From the NCBI GenBank assembly GCA_933228895.1, contig OW121849.1:127166849-127230848 (forward strand): DNA of 64,000 bases. The letters are read 5' to 3'. Position numbers and translations under genes: made by a program. The notes beneath the pieces were generated by a model. That model saw nothing but the letters and a program-made list of their open reading frames with translations, was not told the DNA's origin and searched no databases. The stretch's first letter is position 1, and each line of letters begins with the position of its first letter. The stretch is from Platycnemis pennipes. Lineage: Eukaryota; Arthropoda; Insecta; Odonata; Platycnemididae. Below are positions 45,170 through 57,879 of this stretch, piece after piece.

Positions 45170-45617
45170 CAGGCACGTAGCTAGGGTTCTGGGGCTTCAC
45201 CCCTCCCCCACCCGAATTGTTTCCCAATAATTTTGTCGTTCTGATTTTAACTGGGCATAAGAATCCGGATTACATGGCGTATAATTCAAGTGTTAAGTGT
45301 CTTGAAACGGAATCACTAGTTTGATGCATGTGTGTAGTTGATAATTGTTCTTTCCAATCGTATGTATGCGTTGGACTTTTGCTCTGGGGCCGGTCAAATT
45401 AACTGCTTCATAACAAGGTAAGCAGTGAACTTTACCAGCTAGAAGAGATAGGAATGGGCACTATGAAAGTAAATACCAAGCACTTAAAATTAAGGGAAGA
45501 GATTGGTAACATGTCGGCACCGGACGGGCAAGGCTGATTTGTTTCATTTTACGCTACATTAGGCTTACAATTAGACCCCCCCCCCCGAGAGTAAGTAAAA
45601 TTCTGGCTACGTGCCTG
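45170..45617. mobile_element. Non-autonomous hAT element (448 bp)
   Basis: Left end CAGGCACGTAGCTAGGGTTC; right end ACTCGCGG-free but clearly inverted (complement starts CAGGCACGTAGCCAGAATTT). Flanked by 8-bp repeats with one mismatch. A C-run and G-run lie near the ends (CACCCCTCCCCCACCC and the C12 tract at about 45575), as in other elements of this genome. No transposase gene. Confidence 0.78.
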
Positions 45618-46189
45618 ATTTGTGAGGGAATGAGATCACACACCTTAACTATAATGTCCCAAATGAAACTTCTCCTTCTACATGGAAACTAGTTGAATCC
45701 AAGGTAAACCCAGAATTTAAATACGTAATTAATTACTATTTTTAGATGACTGCGTATGTAATTTCAAAATGGAGTTAATATGTTGAATTGGTTTCTGTCT
45801 ATTACCTTTTCATAAAATAATAGTTCATACGTGTAAATGTTGCTGTTAATTTTGACTTCTTAGGTTTATGATGCAAAAAATCTACCGTTAAATAAAGTGT
45901 GGACAGCAGCCACATTATGTTACAGGTCTTAGAAAGTTAAAATCCGTCTTATTTGGATTTTAGAAGTGACTGGTTATTTAATTATATTCATGAAAACGAT
46001 TTCATTATGTTTTCACCTTTCCTGTTCCGTCGAGATTGAAATCTGGTGTACCTATCCTTGTGTTGCGTTCGATCGCTGGCGGTGGCTGTTGTTTAGCATA
46101 CATGTGTCGCAACCGCCGTAACCTTCTCCTTAATTGTGCTCACTTCCTCGGAGGAAGTTCTCTCGAAAGATTTACAGTCGTTATCGCGT

Positions 46190-46230
46190 GATGCCATTTG
46201 GGAGAGTTCCCTCCTCTCCCAAATGGCATC
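46190..46230. repeat. Perfect hairpin with 17-bp arms
   Basis: GATGCCATTTGGGAGAG, a 7-base loop TTCCCTC, then CTCTCCCAAATGGCATC. No mismatch in the stem. A smaller palindrome CTTCCTCGGAGGAAG lies 40 bases upstream. Confidence 0.85.
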
Positions 46231-46768
46231 CCAAATGAGATGCTCCGCTGTGTATTATCGCTCATTGTTTCTCCCACTCATTTTACTGTGACTTTTATCT
46301 GTTAGAGGAAATGCACATACCGCACAATATGAGCATGGTTCATTTGGCTGGTTCTGACTCAGGGTATGGAGTCCGATTGCTGAGGTTCCCATACGTTTCA
46401 CTGCCACTAATGTAAGACATGTGCTCCTCCTCATCGCATTGCACGATTCATGGGCTCACCATTTTGAATAATCAAGGGCAGTCCCCTTAAAAGTAAATGA
46501 CTTCAAAAAAGATTGCGGAAATGACTCGTAAGGAAATATGATTGCCTCTTTAGAGATACTTCCTGTTGCACTCGATGCCTTCCTAGGAGCAATCTCTCAT
46601 TACTATATCTTAGCGGAGAGGCTCGGAATGACATTTTCTTCCACAGCTATAATTGCTCTATTATACGTTAGAGGTTTTTCCTATGAAAATAATTATTTTG
46701 AAATGAGTGCCATCTCATTTGATTCCTAGACCTTTGCATGTTAAGTATATTTCGTTTGGAATACATTC

Positions 46769-46960
46769 GGGGATCGGGTTAGTGTGGTGGCTAGAGTACT
46801 GGCCTCCCATCCCGAGGGCCCAGGTTCGATTCCTGTCGGTCGCCTCCCCTGAATAGCCAACCATTGGAATTTATCCTCCCTTTTTACTTTGATAATAGGT
46901 TGATTATGTCATCATCACTATTGGGATTGGAGGGCACGTACTAGGTTTATTATTATTATG
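46769..46960 (+). repeat. tRNA-derived SINE, copy 2
   Basis: Starts GGGGATCGGGTTAGTGTGGT; B box GGTTCGATTCC at 46823-46833. The body continues CGCCTCCCCTGAATAGCCAA and ends near a TTATTATTATTA run at about 46940-46955, a likely 3' tail. Confidence 0.7.
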
Positions 46961-46969
46961 ATAAGAAGA

Positions 46970-49900
46970 CCATCAGCTAGTCCCATTTGCGCCATCGAGG
47001 ATGGGTGGACATAATTTAGCCGGTAAGCATACCCGATCCTCCGCACAGAGCAAGTGGGGCATTTATTTGGGCTGTATTTAGGTCATAAATGGACGGAGCA
47101 ATGATTACACATTTAGGATCAGAAAAGCGTTAACGAAGGAGGTATTTTCTAACTTGATTGGATCTTACGTTGGGTAAGCTTAGTAATGATCTAAGGAAAA
47201 TATTAGTAAAGAGTTTTTAATAGTGGGTGGCGGTTGAAAGATCCGAATTAAGTCCCAATGGGAGAATGAGAATATAATAGTGGTAATCATTATGTAAATT
47301 AGTCGAGGGATCGAGAGCAGGGTGAATGGAAAGAAAAAGTGAAGACGTGTTTGACATCAGCAATAAACCTTGGTGATGAAAATGCACAGATTGAATAAAT
47401 GTAGGTGATACTAAGACACGCTGGGTTGTTGAAAACAGTATGAATATTGATATTTTTTTCGGTGGGTTGGAGAGAGACCGGGGTATGTAAGAAAGAAAAA
47501 TGAGAAAACTGTTGTAGATATAGTTCATCAGAAAGTATTATTATTCGGTATCGAGTCCATAATTGTAGCCGCCGGAGATGATATTGATTCAATTAATACC
47601 AGGAGAATGTGTCTACAGTAAGGATGTGAAAAAATGTTAAATTTTATCGGTGCGAAGGTTTTTATCTGTTGTTGACAGGACGCATTTTGCATTTTATCGC
47701 AAAATACGGGTATTAATGGCGTAGTTTTTGTCGAATTATCCGAAAAATATTTCTAATTCTGCTGGATGAATTAGATACTCTGCAAATGATTAAATTGCGA
47801 TTGCTAATAATTAATCAAAAACTGGATTTCAATCACTGATCCTCGGTTTTTTTACTACAGTGAAGCAGTAATATCTTTGTGCAGTACTTGATTGGCTCAT
47901 ATATCGTACGCCACTCAAACTAACAGTTTTGACTCCTAAATACGCCAGTTTGCTGCGGCATTGCACACTGGGAATTAAGTTTTTATGAGTATTTGTAATA
48001 CTATAACTTGTGCCACGATTTCATTGCTTTAATCATAATGGGCAGGATTGTGATTTCCTTTGCGATGGTGATACAGCTTCGTGCATCTGGAAATATGGTT
48101 TCAAAGAGAAAGAAATGAGGTAAAAAGTAGTAGGGGGAAGGGAATGAGCCTTTATAGCGGGATAGGCTTGTCTGCGGTGATATTAATCAGTTTTGATTAT
48201 TTATGTTAGTCTGCGTTATTTACCTCTTATGATGCTAAGTGTGGGAGTGAAAAATGCATTCATCATAGTCGGCGGGAATTTTATGTATCCACGCTGGAGA
48301 TTAGCGAAAATTTAGAGCTGGGTGAACGCGAAGGTGGGGGAACAATAGTGTTTTTCTGATTCTGATTTAGTGGCCTTTTAGAGATAACGCATCCCAATTC
48401 CACTGCTGTTTTGATCCAAAAAGAACCAAGAAAAGTTTTTGAACATAAATTCACGTCATGCGCCCACATTAAATTGTTGGCCTAAGGTCAGCAATCGCAT
48501 TTTAGGTAGAAAACGGGTGAGAGCATTTCGGCTAAATAATTATTAATATTCGTAACAAAAGTCTGAGGTTTCCATGGCCTAACTTACCCAACACGATTCA
48601 TTTCTCCATTTAATAGCCTCTTTTGCCTTCAAGTATGCGAAATCATCTTTGGAATTTCTGACTAGTGTGTTCTTTTCATACTAACGTAATTCCGGTGACT
48701 CATGCTTCAGATTTATGTAGCTTTACATACATGTGCAATGTATAGCTCATGAAATATTGCATGATCAATGTAATAGATTCAAATTTCCTTTGGTGCTTTG
48801 AAAATATTAAAATGGCCATGTTACGGAAATGAAAGACACATGCTATTTGCGTAAAGAGTAGCCGCGGACCATATAGTTCCACAAGTATGGTGACTACGTT
48901 TCGTAATGGTTTGATTTCATCCATAGCTACTCTTTAATTGCTTGTTTAATTGAGTCCTAAAAAAACGAAGTTTTGGGAAAAAAAATATATTCCTAGTGGT
49001 GTAGTAAATCACTATACCCACTTTATTACATATATGCTATCGTCATTGGATCTATTGTTATATAGTTGTGATATCTAGTTCTTCTCATTGTGAAATTGAA
49101 TTAACATGAAGTACACGCGACCCAGACTAATATTTTTTATTTATCACGGCAGCAAAAATCGATGTCATGCTCGCATAAACTCGCACACATCTGCATATCT
49201 CCAGAAGTAGCCAACATTTGTATTTCAGTGGAAACCTCAGCCTAGAAATTTTTGGCTCGAAAACAATACTTTCTCTTGATATACGTTTGGAGAAAGTGAA
49301 AGTGATGTTTAAGAAGTCTCTTAGTTATCAGACTCTCGAACTCCACTGCATTAATTTCAGCTTTGACTTTTGCCGACCATGAGTTTAAGGATACTTTTGT
49401 GTAGTAACGTTCATTGAAATGCTTAGAGTTGTATACTGTTTATCTCGATATAAATGCATATTTCACACTCAGGGAAATTTGACCATATGGTCTTTACCAC
49501 TTATATCCATGATTTCTGGATAGAAATATTGAAATTGATGCGGTGTGATTAATAATATTGAATTGATGGATAAGTATTTTACAAAGTTATTCTTTAAAAC
49601 AAATGACATTTACCAACATGAAATCAAATTAATTATTCGTGTATACAGAGCCTGGTAGTATTGCCGATGGTAGGTATCCGTTTACTTGTTGAAATAATGT
49701 TATCTTAATTTATGATACAAATATTTAATTGGTATGATCAACTGATGAAATATGGCTAAATAAATTTTGGGTTACGTACCAAAATGGATTAAGAATGCGA
49801 ACTAGTAGTCATAGACGGAAACTGGTGATTCTAGGATTGTAACCGTTAGAGGAAAATAAAAGTAGTATCTGGACGGTTCTTAAAGGGATCCTCACCAATA

Positions 49901-50220
49901 AATTAATGCTCAGGTCTTATTAATAGAAAGGTTTCGAAAAATAATTAATAAAAACTTTTTATTAGCCAATTTACTTAGAGCTAGTAGGCAGAGGAAAAAT
50001 TGCATGGCACACAATAAAAATAGATTTTTAAGATTGACTATCTTTTTTATTGGCTAATATTTCGTACGCTGAAGGCTTTTACGCCCAGATGTGATTTTGG
50101 CATTGTTTTCAAGTTGTGCGTAAAGGAAAATAGCATAGTACTTGATAGTTCCTACATGGCTTTAGTTTAATGCATGCATTATCATTGAGAAAAGTCATCC
50201 GACTGAATTGCTACGGCTTT
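46970..50220. other. Long AT-rich stretch without supported genes
   Basis: Open frames are short and overlap on both strands. I see no RNA gene and no paired repeat ends. It may be intron or intergenic sequence. Confidence 0.4.
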
Positions 50221-50223
50221 CAG

Positions 50224-50302
50224 CGGAAGCAATGGAGAGTTACGAAGGGGAAAATGCCAGTCGAAAGGCTTGTGTTGGCGAGGGAAAGGCAATATTATGC
50301 CG
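50224..50302 (+). CDS. Candidate short exon with a strong donor site
   Basis: 79 bases between CGGCTTTCAG and CCG|GTAAGTG (an excellent donor). All three frames are open; one contains an ATG and reads MESYEGENASRKACVGEGKA. It could be a first coding exon or an untranslated exon. No downstream partner identified. Kept only because both splice sites are good. Confidence 0.28.
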
Positions 50303-50639
50303 GTAAGTGAGGCGTATGCTTGGGAAAAGAAGCGAACATTTCCATATGTATTCAGGTCAACCGATCTCTAACCGTCTTTGATCGGTATTTTGAGATGCAA
50401 CACCCCAAGTTCAACCACCCCTTGAATCCAGTGCGGCAACCTCCGGGGGGGAGCTTAAAAAAGAGTCGTTAATACCTCTTATGTGCTCCTCAGCCAGTAG
50501 TCGGGGTTCGAAAAGTGAAGGCAACTTACCTCCTCTTTCGGATGATTTTTAAACCCACCTTGATAACTTCAGATTCGAATCCCTTTTTAAGCACTGCTGT
50601 CGTCTGAGATTAGCGTGAAGGCGTAATTCATGAGTGGTT

Positions 50640-50965
50640 ATTTACACGATGTTCCATGTCTCAATCCCCCAGAAAAACCTCAAATTCCGTCAATACTAGG
50701 ACACCTTCGGGAATATTGGCTTCGGTCGGTTGCAATCGCCCCTCTAAATATACGATTCGTCCACAACCTCCGCCGCGACCCCCATCCTCGCGGTCGATGA
50801 TTTTGGGAAATGCGGGAGAGAGACTGTTTTGTGGCGGGTGGGGATGGGAGGGCTGGCGTTTCTCGCTGAGCCCTCCCTTCAAGACCGCAAGTACCGCCGC
50901 TCTTCGTTTTCCGGAAATTACTTCGCCATTACTGGCGGAGAAAATGAGATAGCGCTGCATTTTCG
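50640..50965. other. GC-rich island with overlapping open frames on both strands
   Basis: Clearly GC-richer than the surrounding DNA. Open frames of 98 codons (+, 50656-50952) and 99 codons (-, 50960-50661) overlap almost fully; both are Pro/Arg/Gly-rich and neither is recognisable. A CpG-type promoter or untranslated exon is as likely as coding sequence. Confidence 0.35.
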
Positions 50966-52807
50966 TAGATGGAGGTGTTAATTCACGCCTAGCTTAGAGC
51001 AATCTAAGGGCAAAAATGGCTCGGGGCTGTAAAGAACATTGTCAGGAGACTGTAAAATTTTGCCTAATATCAGTTTTAACTTTCTTATATTATACTGAAT
51101 ACACCACAATTCCTTTAATAAGTGATTACCGTGCGTATAAACCATACCATAGCTGTAATTTGTTATTCCATCTGTCAATTTATTATTATATATTTTTTCA
51201 GTTTATTGTATATTATTTTTCCTCAGTTTATATCCATCGCTTCGAGCTCCACTTTTCCCTGGCTCTGTTTAACTCTTGTGATAGTGTTTGCTAAATCATT
51301 CCAATAAACATGCTTTGGATAATTTTCCAAGCTAATGTCCATCGTAGTAAGGTGGACAAGCATTTGTAGTAGCCAACCTTTTGGGGATGGCGTACAGTAC
51401 TGGTAATAGTAAAAAATGGAACATGTGTTACATGGAAAACATTTATTCCTTGGGATTTTGATGCCCGTGTTTACATTGAATCATACTTTTTTCTCTCATC
51501 TCGTTTTCCCCTACGTGATCGATTTCTTCCACTATTTCTTCCTTACGGGCAATGAAGATTTATATCTGTGATTTACATTTTTTTCATTTCTTATTCTTAG
51601 TTTCACCTTCAGCAGCATAATTTCTTTAATATATTTTGATTGTAGTGTTAGCCATGTTAATATTATATATGAAGATGAAAAAGGGTCGTAGAAGGTAATT
51701 AAATGAGTGACAGTTGAGGATTCTGGGTATCGATTAGGATTCCTTAGAATGTGGATCTTTTTACTAAAACCTTAAACTCTAGCAATCGTTCATAGTTGGA
51801 ATGGTGTAAATAACCCTTTCTCTTCGCTTAAATGGGTTGGAGTTAATTTATGCCCTGTTCTTTTCCATAAACTTGATAAGATAATTAATATCGAATTTCA
51901 TTTCATAATTAAGTAATCAAACGAATTAGTAAGTGGTAAACAATTCAATGTGTGCTACTGTGTATCTTCATCGTGTCAATCTCCATGGCTGCCGAAATTT
52001 CACTGGTCATCGAATTGTTGGCAGTTACGGAAAACTTGACGCGGTGTAGTTCCTAAGTGACCTTCACTTACTAGACTCGTCCTGGAAGCATTAAAAATTT
52101 ATTCATTTAAAAATCAGCTTAAACCCAGCAGTAATCCTAACTTCACAGTAAAAAAAGTGTAATAGGTATGTACTGCTTACTCATTAAAATTAATACGAAG
52201 TATTCCTGCTGGTTTCAAGGTTTTATTGCAAGTTACTTTAAGTCCCTGTTGTCTTTCACATGCAATCCCATTTCCAGGTATTATTTAGCTATAATAATCA
52301 TTTTTATAAAGGTTGTTGAACGTATATATTCTTACCACTCTCCATTGGTTACTGACATTTTCCCCCTATTGCGTTGAAAATCTATGCTTCTGCACGAGTC
52401 TTTCTGAATAACAAGCTGGGTTTAAATCATTCAAGTATTTGCGTAAATTTTTCGTCTTATACTCAGATAATTTATTCTAGTATTTAATAATTAATGATAT
52501 ATCTTCAAACGACCGAATTTTCACCTTCAGAGGAGAAAAATCAAGAGTTGAACATGATACGTTCACTCACTCAAAGAAAAACGTAAGATTCATTAATATG
52601 TGATAAGCGAACAACTTCGCTTGGAGTGTCACTTTCTGGTCTGAATCTTCTCATTAAATTTTTTCCCCAGCGCCTTACCTTGAACTAATTTCAGGTTTAG
52701 CTAGATAATTGGCTATTAATGAGATGTTTTTTTAACGTTTTCGTCCTATCAAAATGAATCATAGCAATATTTTGCAAAAATAACATTTTTTCTTACAAGC
52801 ATAAAAC
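50966..52807. other. Noncoding AT-rich stretch
   Basis: No supported gene or repeat. Confidence 0.4.
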
Positions 52808-52818
52808 TCTACTTATAT
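52808..52818. repeat. Target duplication of RTE-like LINE B, left copy
   Basis: TCTACTTATAT, exact match to 56232-56242. Confidence 0.88.
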
Positions 52819-55800
52819 CATCATCAGTAGTCAACAATCCTAGGATTGGTTTGACGCAGCTTTCCACTCGATTCTTCTATCGGCCAACCTTTTCATTGTG
52901 ACGTAATTCTTCTCTTTTACATTCTCCACAACCTGTTCCATGTATCTCATACGAGGCCTGTCTTTTCTTATCTTCCCGTTCACTTTTCCCTCGACGATAG
53001 TCTTCATCAGGCCATCGTGTCTCAAGATATGACCGATTAAGTTTTCCCTTCTTCTTTTTAGAGTTGTCAGCAGACTTCTCTTTTCTCCTACTCTTCTTAG
53101 CACTTCCTCGTTACTTACTAGGTCGATCCATTTAATCTTCATCATTCTTCTGTAGCACCACATTTCAAATGCTTCTACCCTTTTCTTCTCCGCTGCTGTC
53201 ATCGTCCATGATTCACTGCCGTAAAGAAAAATGCTCCAGATGTATGTTCTGATGAACTGTTTCCTTACTTATATGCTTGTATTTTCTGCTGTAAGTAGAT
53301 TCTTCTTTTGAAAGAATGCCCTCTTTGCCTGGGCTATTCTACTCACTATTTCTTTCTTGCTTCGTCCATCGTTGGTTACTCTGCTTTCCAGGTAGCAGAA
53401 CTCTTTCACCTCTTCCAGTTTCTGTTTTCCTAGTTTAACTTTGGTTTTGGCCTCTTCTCTTTTGCTGCGCACCAATATCTTAGTCTTCTTTTTATTTATC
53501 TTCAGCTGATATCTAGCCATAGTCCTTTCCATGGTTGTTAGCATCTTATTCAGCTCCTTCTCTGTCTCTGCTATGAGGGCTATGTCATCAGCGAATCGTA
53601 GCATACTGATTGTTTCTCCGTGGACGTTCACTCCAGAACACTTCTCCTTGACTTCATTTATGGCTCTCTCGATGTAAACATTAAAAATTACGGGAGACAG
53701 TGCACAGTCTTGTCTCACTGCTTTCCTTATTCTTGCCTCTTTACAGCTGGGTCCAGATTTAATCACAGCTACTTGGTTTTTGTACAGACTGGGTATAATT
53801 CTTCGGTCATTGTAGGACACTCCAATTCCCTTCAGAATTCCAAGAATTGAATCCCAATCCACGTTGTCAAAGGCCTTCTCTAAATCCACAAATGCAATGA
53901 ATGTCGGTTTGTTCTTCTCCATTCTCTTCTCTATAAGTAGCCTAAGGGCCAATATTGCTTCCCTTGTACCCTTACTTTTCCTGAATCCGAATTGATCTTC
54001 ATCCAGGAACTCCTCTGATTTTCGTTCTATTCTTCTGTAGATGATCCTGGTCAGTATGTTCGATGCATGTGTCGTCAGGCTTATAGTCCTAAAATTTTCA
54101 CATTTATCCGCTCTCTTCTTCTTGGGAATAGGAATGATGATGTTTTTCTCGAAGTCCCTTGGAATTTCTCCTGTTGAATACATGTCGCAGATGGTTTTTT
54201 AGAGATGAATTAATGTCTTCTCTCCTGCATTTTTAATTAGTTCTGCAGGGACATCATCAATACCTGAGGCCGTATTCATCCGAAGATCCCTTACTGCAGC
54301 GTCGAATTCCGATCTTAATATTGATGCCCCCATATCATCTTTTTCCACTTCACTTTCCTCTTCAATAGCTTTTGGGCTGAGATTTTTTCCATTGTATAGC
54401 TCTTCCAGATATTCTTTCCATCTCTTCACTTTGTCCTCGTTTTCAATCAAAATTTCTCCATTCTTGTCCCTTATGGCATTGCATCTTGCGCTCCGTTCCT
54501 TGAAGTGGTTCCTCACTATGCTGTAGGCCGCTTCCACCTTTCCAAGTGCAAGGTTGCTTTGTACATCTTCGCAAACATTTTTCAACTACAGCTCTCTAGC
54601 TTTCCTTGCTTTGCGACTTATTTCGTTCCTTATTCTTTTGTAGCAGAGCTGCCCTTCTTCAGTTTTCGCATTCTTGTACTTTCTTCTTTCTTCAATCAAT
54701 TCTAAGACTTCCTCCGTGATCCATGGCTTCTTCTTGGCAACTTTTCTTCTTCCAAGAACTTCTTTTGCGGCTTCCTGTAGTCCACATTTAATGTTTTCCC
54801 AACTCTCTTCCACTGATTTCTCATTCAGGTTCTCTCCTATGTTGTTTCCCACTGCTTTTTGAAATGCCAGCTGATGTTGAGCCTCCTTTAGTTTTTCTAC
54901 TTGCCATATATTATTCTTTGTTTTCTTCAATTTCTTGAATTTTAGATGGCATTTCATCATCACTAAATTATGGTCACTGTCGATGTCTGCCCCAGGGTAG
55001 CTTTTGCAGTCCTTCACTTGGTTTCTAAATCTCCGCTTCACTAAAATGTAGTCTATTTGGCATCTTCTTCTGTCTCCTGGCATTTTCCATGTGTATCTTC
55101 TGCGGTTGTGATTTTTAAACAATATGTTGGCAACCACTAACTAATTTGAGTGCAGAACTCCAGCAGCCTTTCTCCTCTTTCGTTTCGGTTTCTCAATCCG
55201 TATTTTCCAGTTATTCTTCCAATTTGACCTTCGCCGACGATAGCGTTCCAGTCTCCTAAAATAATTAGGTTTTCTTCTCCTCTTACCTGTTTTATAACTT
55301 CCGTGATATCTTCGTAGACGTCTTCCACTTCTTCATCTTCATAGTCCGTCGTAGGCATGTAAACCTGCACCACCACGGTATCTACAGGTTTGGTCTCGAT
55401 CTTCACCATTATTATCCTTTCATTGTACTGCAGGAAGCTCTTCACACGCATTCCGGCGCTCTTTCTGAGTATGATCCCTACTCCAGCATTACCATTTAAT
55501 GATCCTGTATGTATAATCCTGTAGCTTCCACTCCAAAAGTCTCCTTCTTCGGGCCACTTCATTTCGCTGATTCCTAATACGTCGAGGTTCATTCTTCGCA
55601 TTTCTACCTTCAGGTTCTCCAGTCTTCCACAGGTCCGAAGCGATCTCACGTTCCATGTTCCTACCCTAAAAAGTGTATCACATTTGACTGATGTACTCTC
55701 TCGGGTAGTCCCCGCCCGGAGATCCGAATGGGGGACTATTTTACCTCTGGAATATTTTACTCGAGAGGGTGCCATCACGTCTTGATAATGAAGGAAAGAG

Positions 55801-56231
55801 TGGAGTAGCTGCGACTCCTCGGGATATTAATGTGGTGGTTTCCCCTTGCCTTCCACATCGCATTACTACAGCCGTTAAAGTAAATGTTACCACGCCTGTA
55901 GTGAAATGAGTGTCGCTGTACCGACCACTGTGGTCTCCACCTTCACTCATGTGAAGAAGAGCTGCTGCCCTCTCCTCCGGGTGATGAGAAGCGTAATTAT
56001 TGGCGGCCTCCCGTCGCCAAGTCACGGCATCTTCACAGGTTCTGTATTATTTAGAGGCCTATCTTACCCAGGGATAGACCAATACCCCCTCGGAATGCCG
56101 TCGCTTTTTGTCCACGACTGCTTATTCGACGAGTAAACTCGCTTATCTCGCAGCTAACCTCTATATCTAGAGGTCGACCCACCATCCGCAACCCGGTGGA
56201 CGCACTCGGTGGCTTTAAGCTCAGCCGCGAG
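52819..56231 (-). mobile_element. RTE-like LINE, copy B (full length, lightly decayed)
   Basis: 3.4-kb element on the - strand with the same termini as copy A (CATCATCATCA at the 3' end on the + strand; CTCAGCCGCGAG at the 5' end) and exact 11-bp duplications. The 5' leader (55779-56231) includes AGAGGTCGACCCACCATCCG, conserved in copy A. Coding damage is limited to one frame change and three premature stops. Confidence 0.9.
52840..55778 (-). pseudogene. RTE-like endonuclease/reverse transcriptase, copy B
   Basis: About 960 codons in near-continuous frame. Endonuclease (55778-54590): GTWNVRSLRTCGRLENLKVE, LGISEMKWPEEGDFWSGSYR, ILGDWNAIVGEG (catalytic D and N), and after a frame change near 55145 RCQIDYILVKRRFR and DIDSDHNLVM. 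RT (54585-53270): ASGIDDVPAELIKNAG, KKRADKCENFRTISLTTHAS, AFVDLEKAFDNVDWDSI, VRQDCALSPVIFNVYIERA, and SMLRFADDIALIAETEKEL with the catalytic FADD intact. C-terminal: FEMWCYRRMMKIKWIDLVSN. In-frame stops lie near 54587 (TAG), 54198 (TAA) and 53270 (TAA, where copy A has Glu). The order matches RTE/BovB-type LINEs. Confidence 0.87.
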
Positions 56232-56242
56232 TCTACTTATAT
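56232..56242. repeat. Target duplication of RTE-like LINE B, right copy
   Basis: TCTACTTATAT, identical to 52808-52818. Confidence 0.88.
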
Positions 56243-57230
56243 ATACTTTAATATTTCTGTCTTTTCTACCTGGTTTCTGGTCAAGTAGTCATATTTGTAC
56301 TTAATTGCACCATATAATGATCCGCTAACGATCTACGAACCTATCTACGATAAAATATATCTGATTAAACTCACCAATATAAATATTAATATGGTACGAA
56401 ATATTGATGACCATTTTCATTTCAAGGAAGCAAAACAATATTAATGATCCAAAAAAATTGTTTAAACGCACTACCTGTGCACAGTAAGCACAGCAAGAAG
56501 TAAATTATGTCAAATGGATAAAATACGAACTCCACCATAGAAACCTGAATACATTTATTTGAGCCAAATCATCCTGAGGCTTATTTAATGAGGAAAACTC
56601 CGTACTAACTATGAAACTATTTAGTCTGCAACATAACTCGAATAAGGAATTAGGTCTATAAAAATTGATTTTGACAAAAAAAAGGCCGTCATCTCATGTT
56701 GTCGGCAACAATATGAACCCTAAACCCTGTCATTTCAACCATTGTATTTAATTGTAATGTTATCTAGGTGTTAATCACTAAATGATTCGACTTTTATAAT
56801 AAAAACATTTGTAAACATAATATAAATCACCCAAGAAATTAGTTGAACTCAAATGATTATTGTTATTATAGACGCAATAGTACTGTGGACGATAATATAG
56901 GCATACTCTTATTGACGAGCTCATGTAATGACCCACTCCGTCCTACAATCAACTCATATTCAGGCACCTGTAAGTACATCTATAGCTATATCATTTATGC
57001 ATGTACTACAAATTGTCCGTGCCACTGTGAATGCTTTTTGTTAGTTTTTGTGTGGTAAAAAGGTTAAAATATAATATTGTTGGATTGCACCTATATTTGT
57101 TGAGGCCCTTTTCTAGTTAGAAATGAGCACTGAATTTTACACCCCCGTATCTCCATACCACTTGTAAAAAAATCATTTTGTAATTGAAAGAACAACTTAA
57201 AGACCTTTAGATCGGAGATTTTCGAAGCGA
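56243..57230. other. Noncoding AT-rich stretch
   Basis: No gene or repeat that I can support. Confidence 0.4.
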
Positions 57231-57234
57231 GCAC

Positions 57235-57330
57235 TCGTCGATAATGTCTCTCGGGTTCGACGGCGTGTGACGCTTCGTTAGTGGTCTAGATTTCGCAGCC
57301 ATTGCAGGGCGCATTTTCCGGACAATGACT
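57235..57330. repeat. Fragment related to the sequence at 62675-62760
   Basis: CTCTCGGGTTCGACGGCGTG ... CGTTAGTGGTCTAGATTTCGCAGCCATTGC resembles CTCTCGGGTTCTCCACCGCGTTAGTTGGTCCATGGCC...TTTCGCATGG at 62680. Probably pieces of the same transposon 3' end (Penelope-like). Confidence 0.4.
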
Positions 57331-57879
57331 GAATCGGAAAATAGATGCATATAAGTACTTCAGGTCACCGAACTTTCCTCCCTCCTTTAACTTCAAAACC
57401 TGCTAATTTTGCGGCTTCTCTCAAATTGACTTTTTTTAGCTCCAGAAAAACATTCTTTTCGCAGTTCCTTAACTTCAAGGAATCTATCCTCGGTAAGGGG
57501 AGCTTAAATTCAAAATTTATTATTTCATTCATACACTGTATGCATGTTAATCCAGCTTTTTTTTCGAAAATATGCATGTTAGCAAGTAGAAAATTGACCC
57601 GTTTTGCAAAGTCTTTCTTGGTGTATTTTTAGCGTAGGTAAACTTGAAAATAAAATGGACTTCTGGTGTTACACATGTAGCCTGCAAAAATTACTTTTGC
57701 TTGCCGTAAGTCCATTTAAAATACGTACATATCAAGTAGAGTCCATGAGTTTTCCAAGGGCACCTTTTTCATGTTTACACCATGTAAAGACAGCTTGCTG
57801 AAGCCTGAAGAAAATTTGTGTAAAAATAAGTTTTTCAGGCATGCATATCTGCCTCTATCTCAGGGTCATTTTTGCCCTG

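Noticed and set aside
46190..46230. Rho-independent terminator
   Set aside because: The genome is eukaryotic and no T run follows the hairpin; bacterial terminator logic does not apply.
50656..50960. Two overlapping open frames of 98 and 99 codons as genes
   Set aside because: They are mirror images of the same GC-rich block, with similar low-complexity composition and no recognisable domain; at most one could be real.
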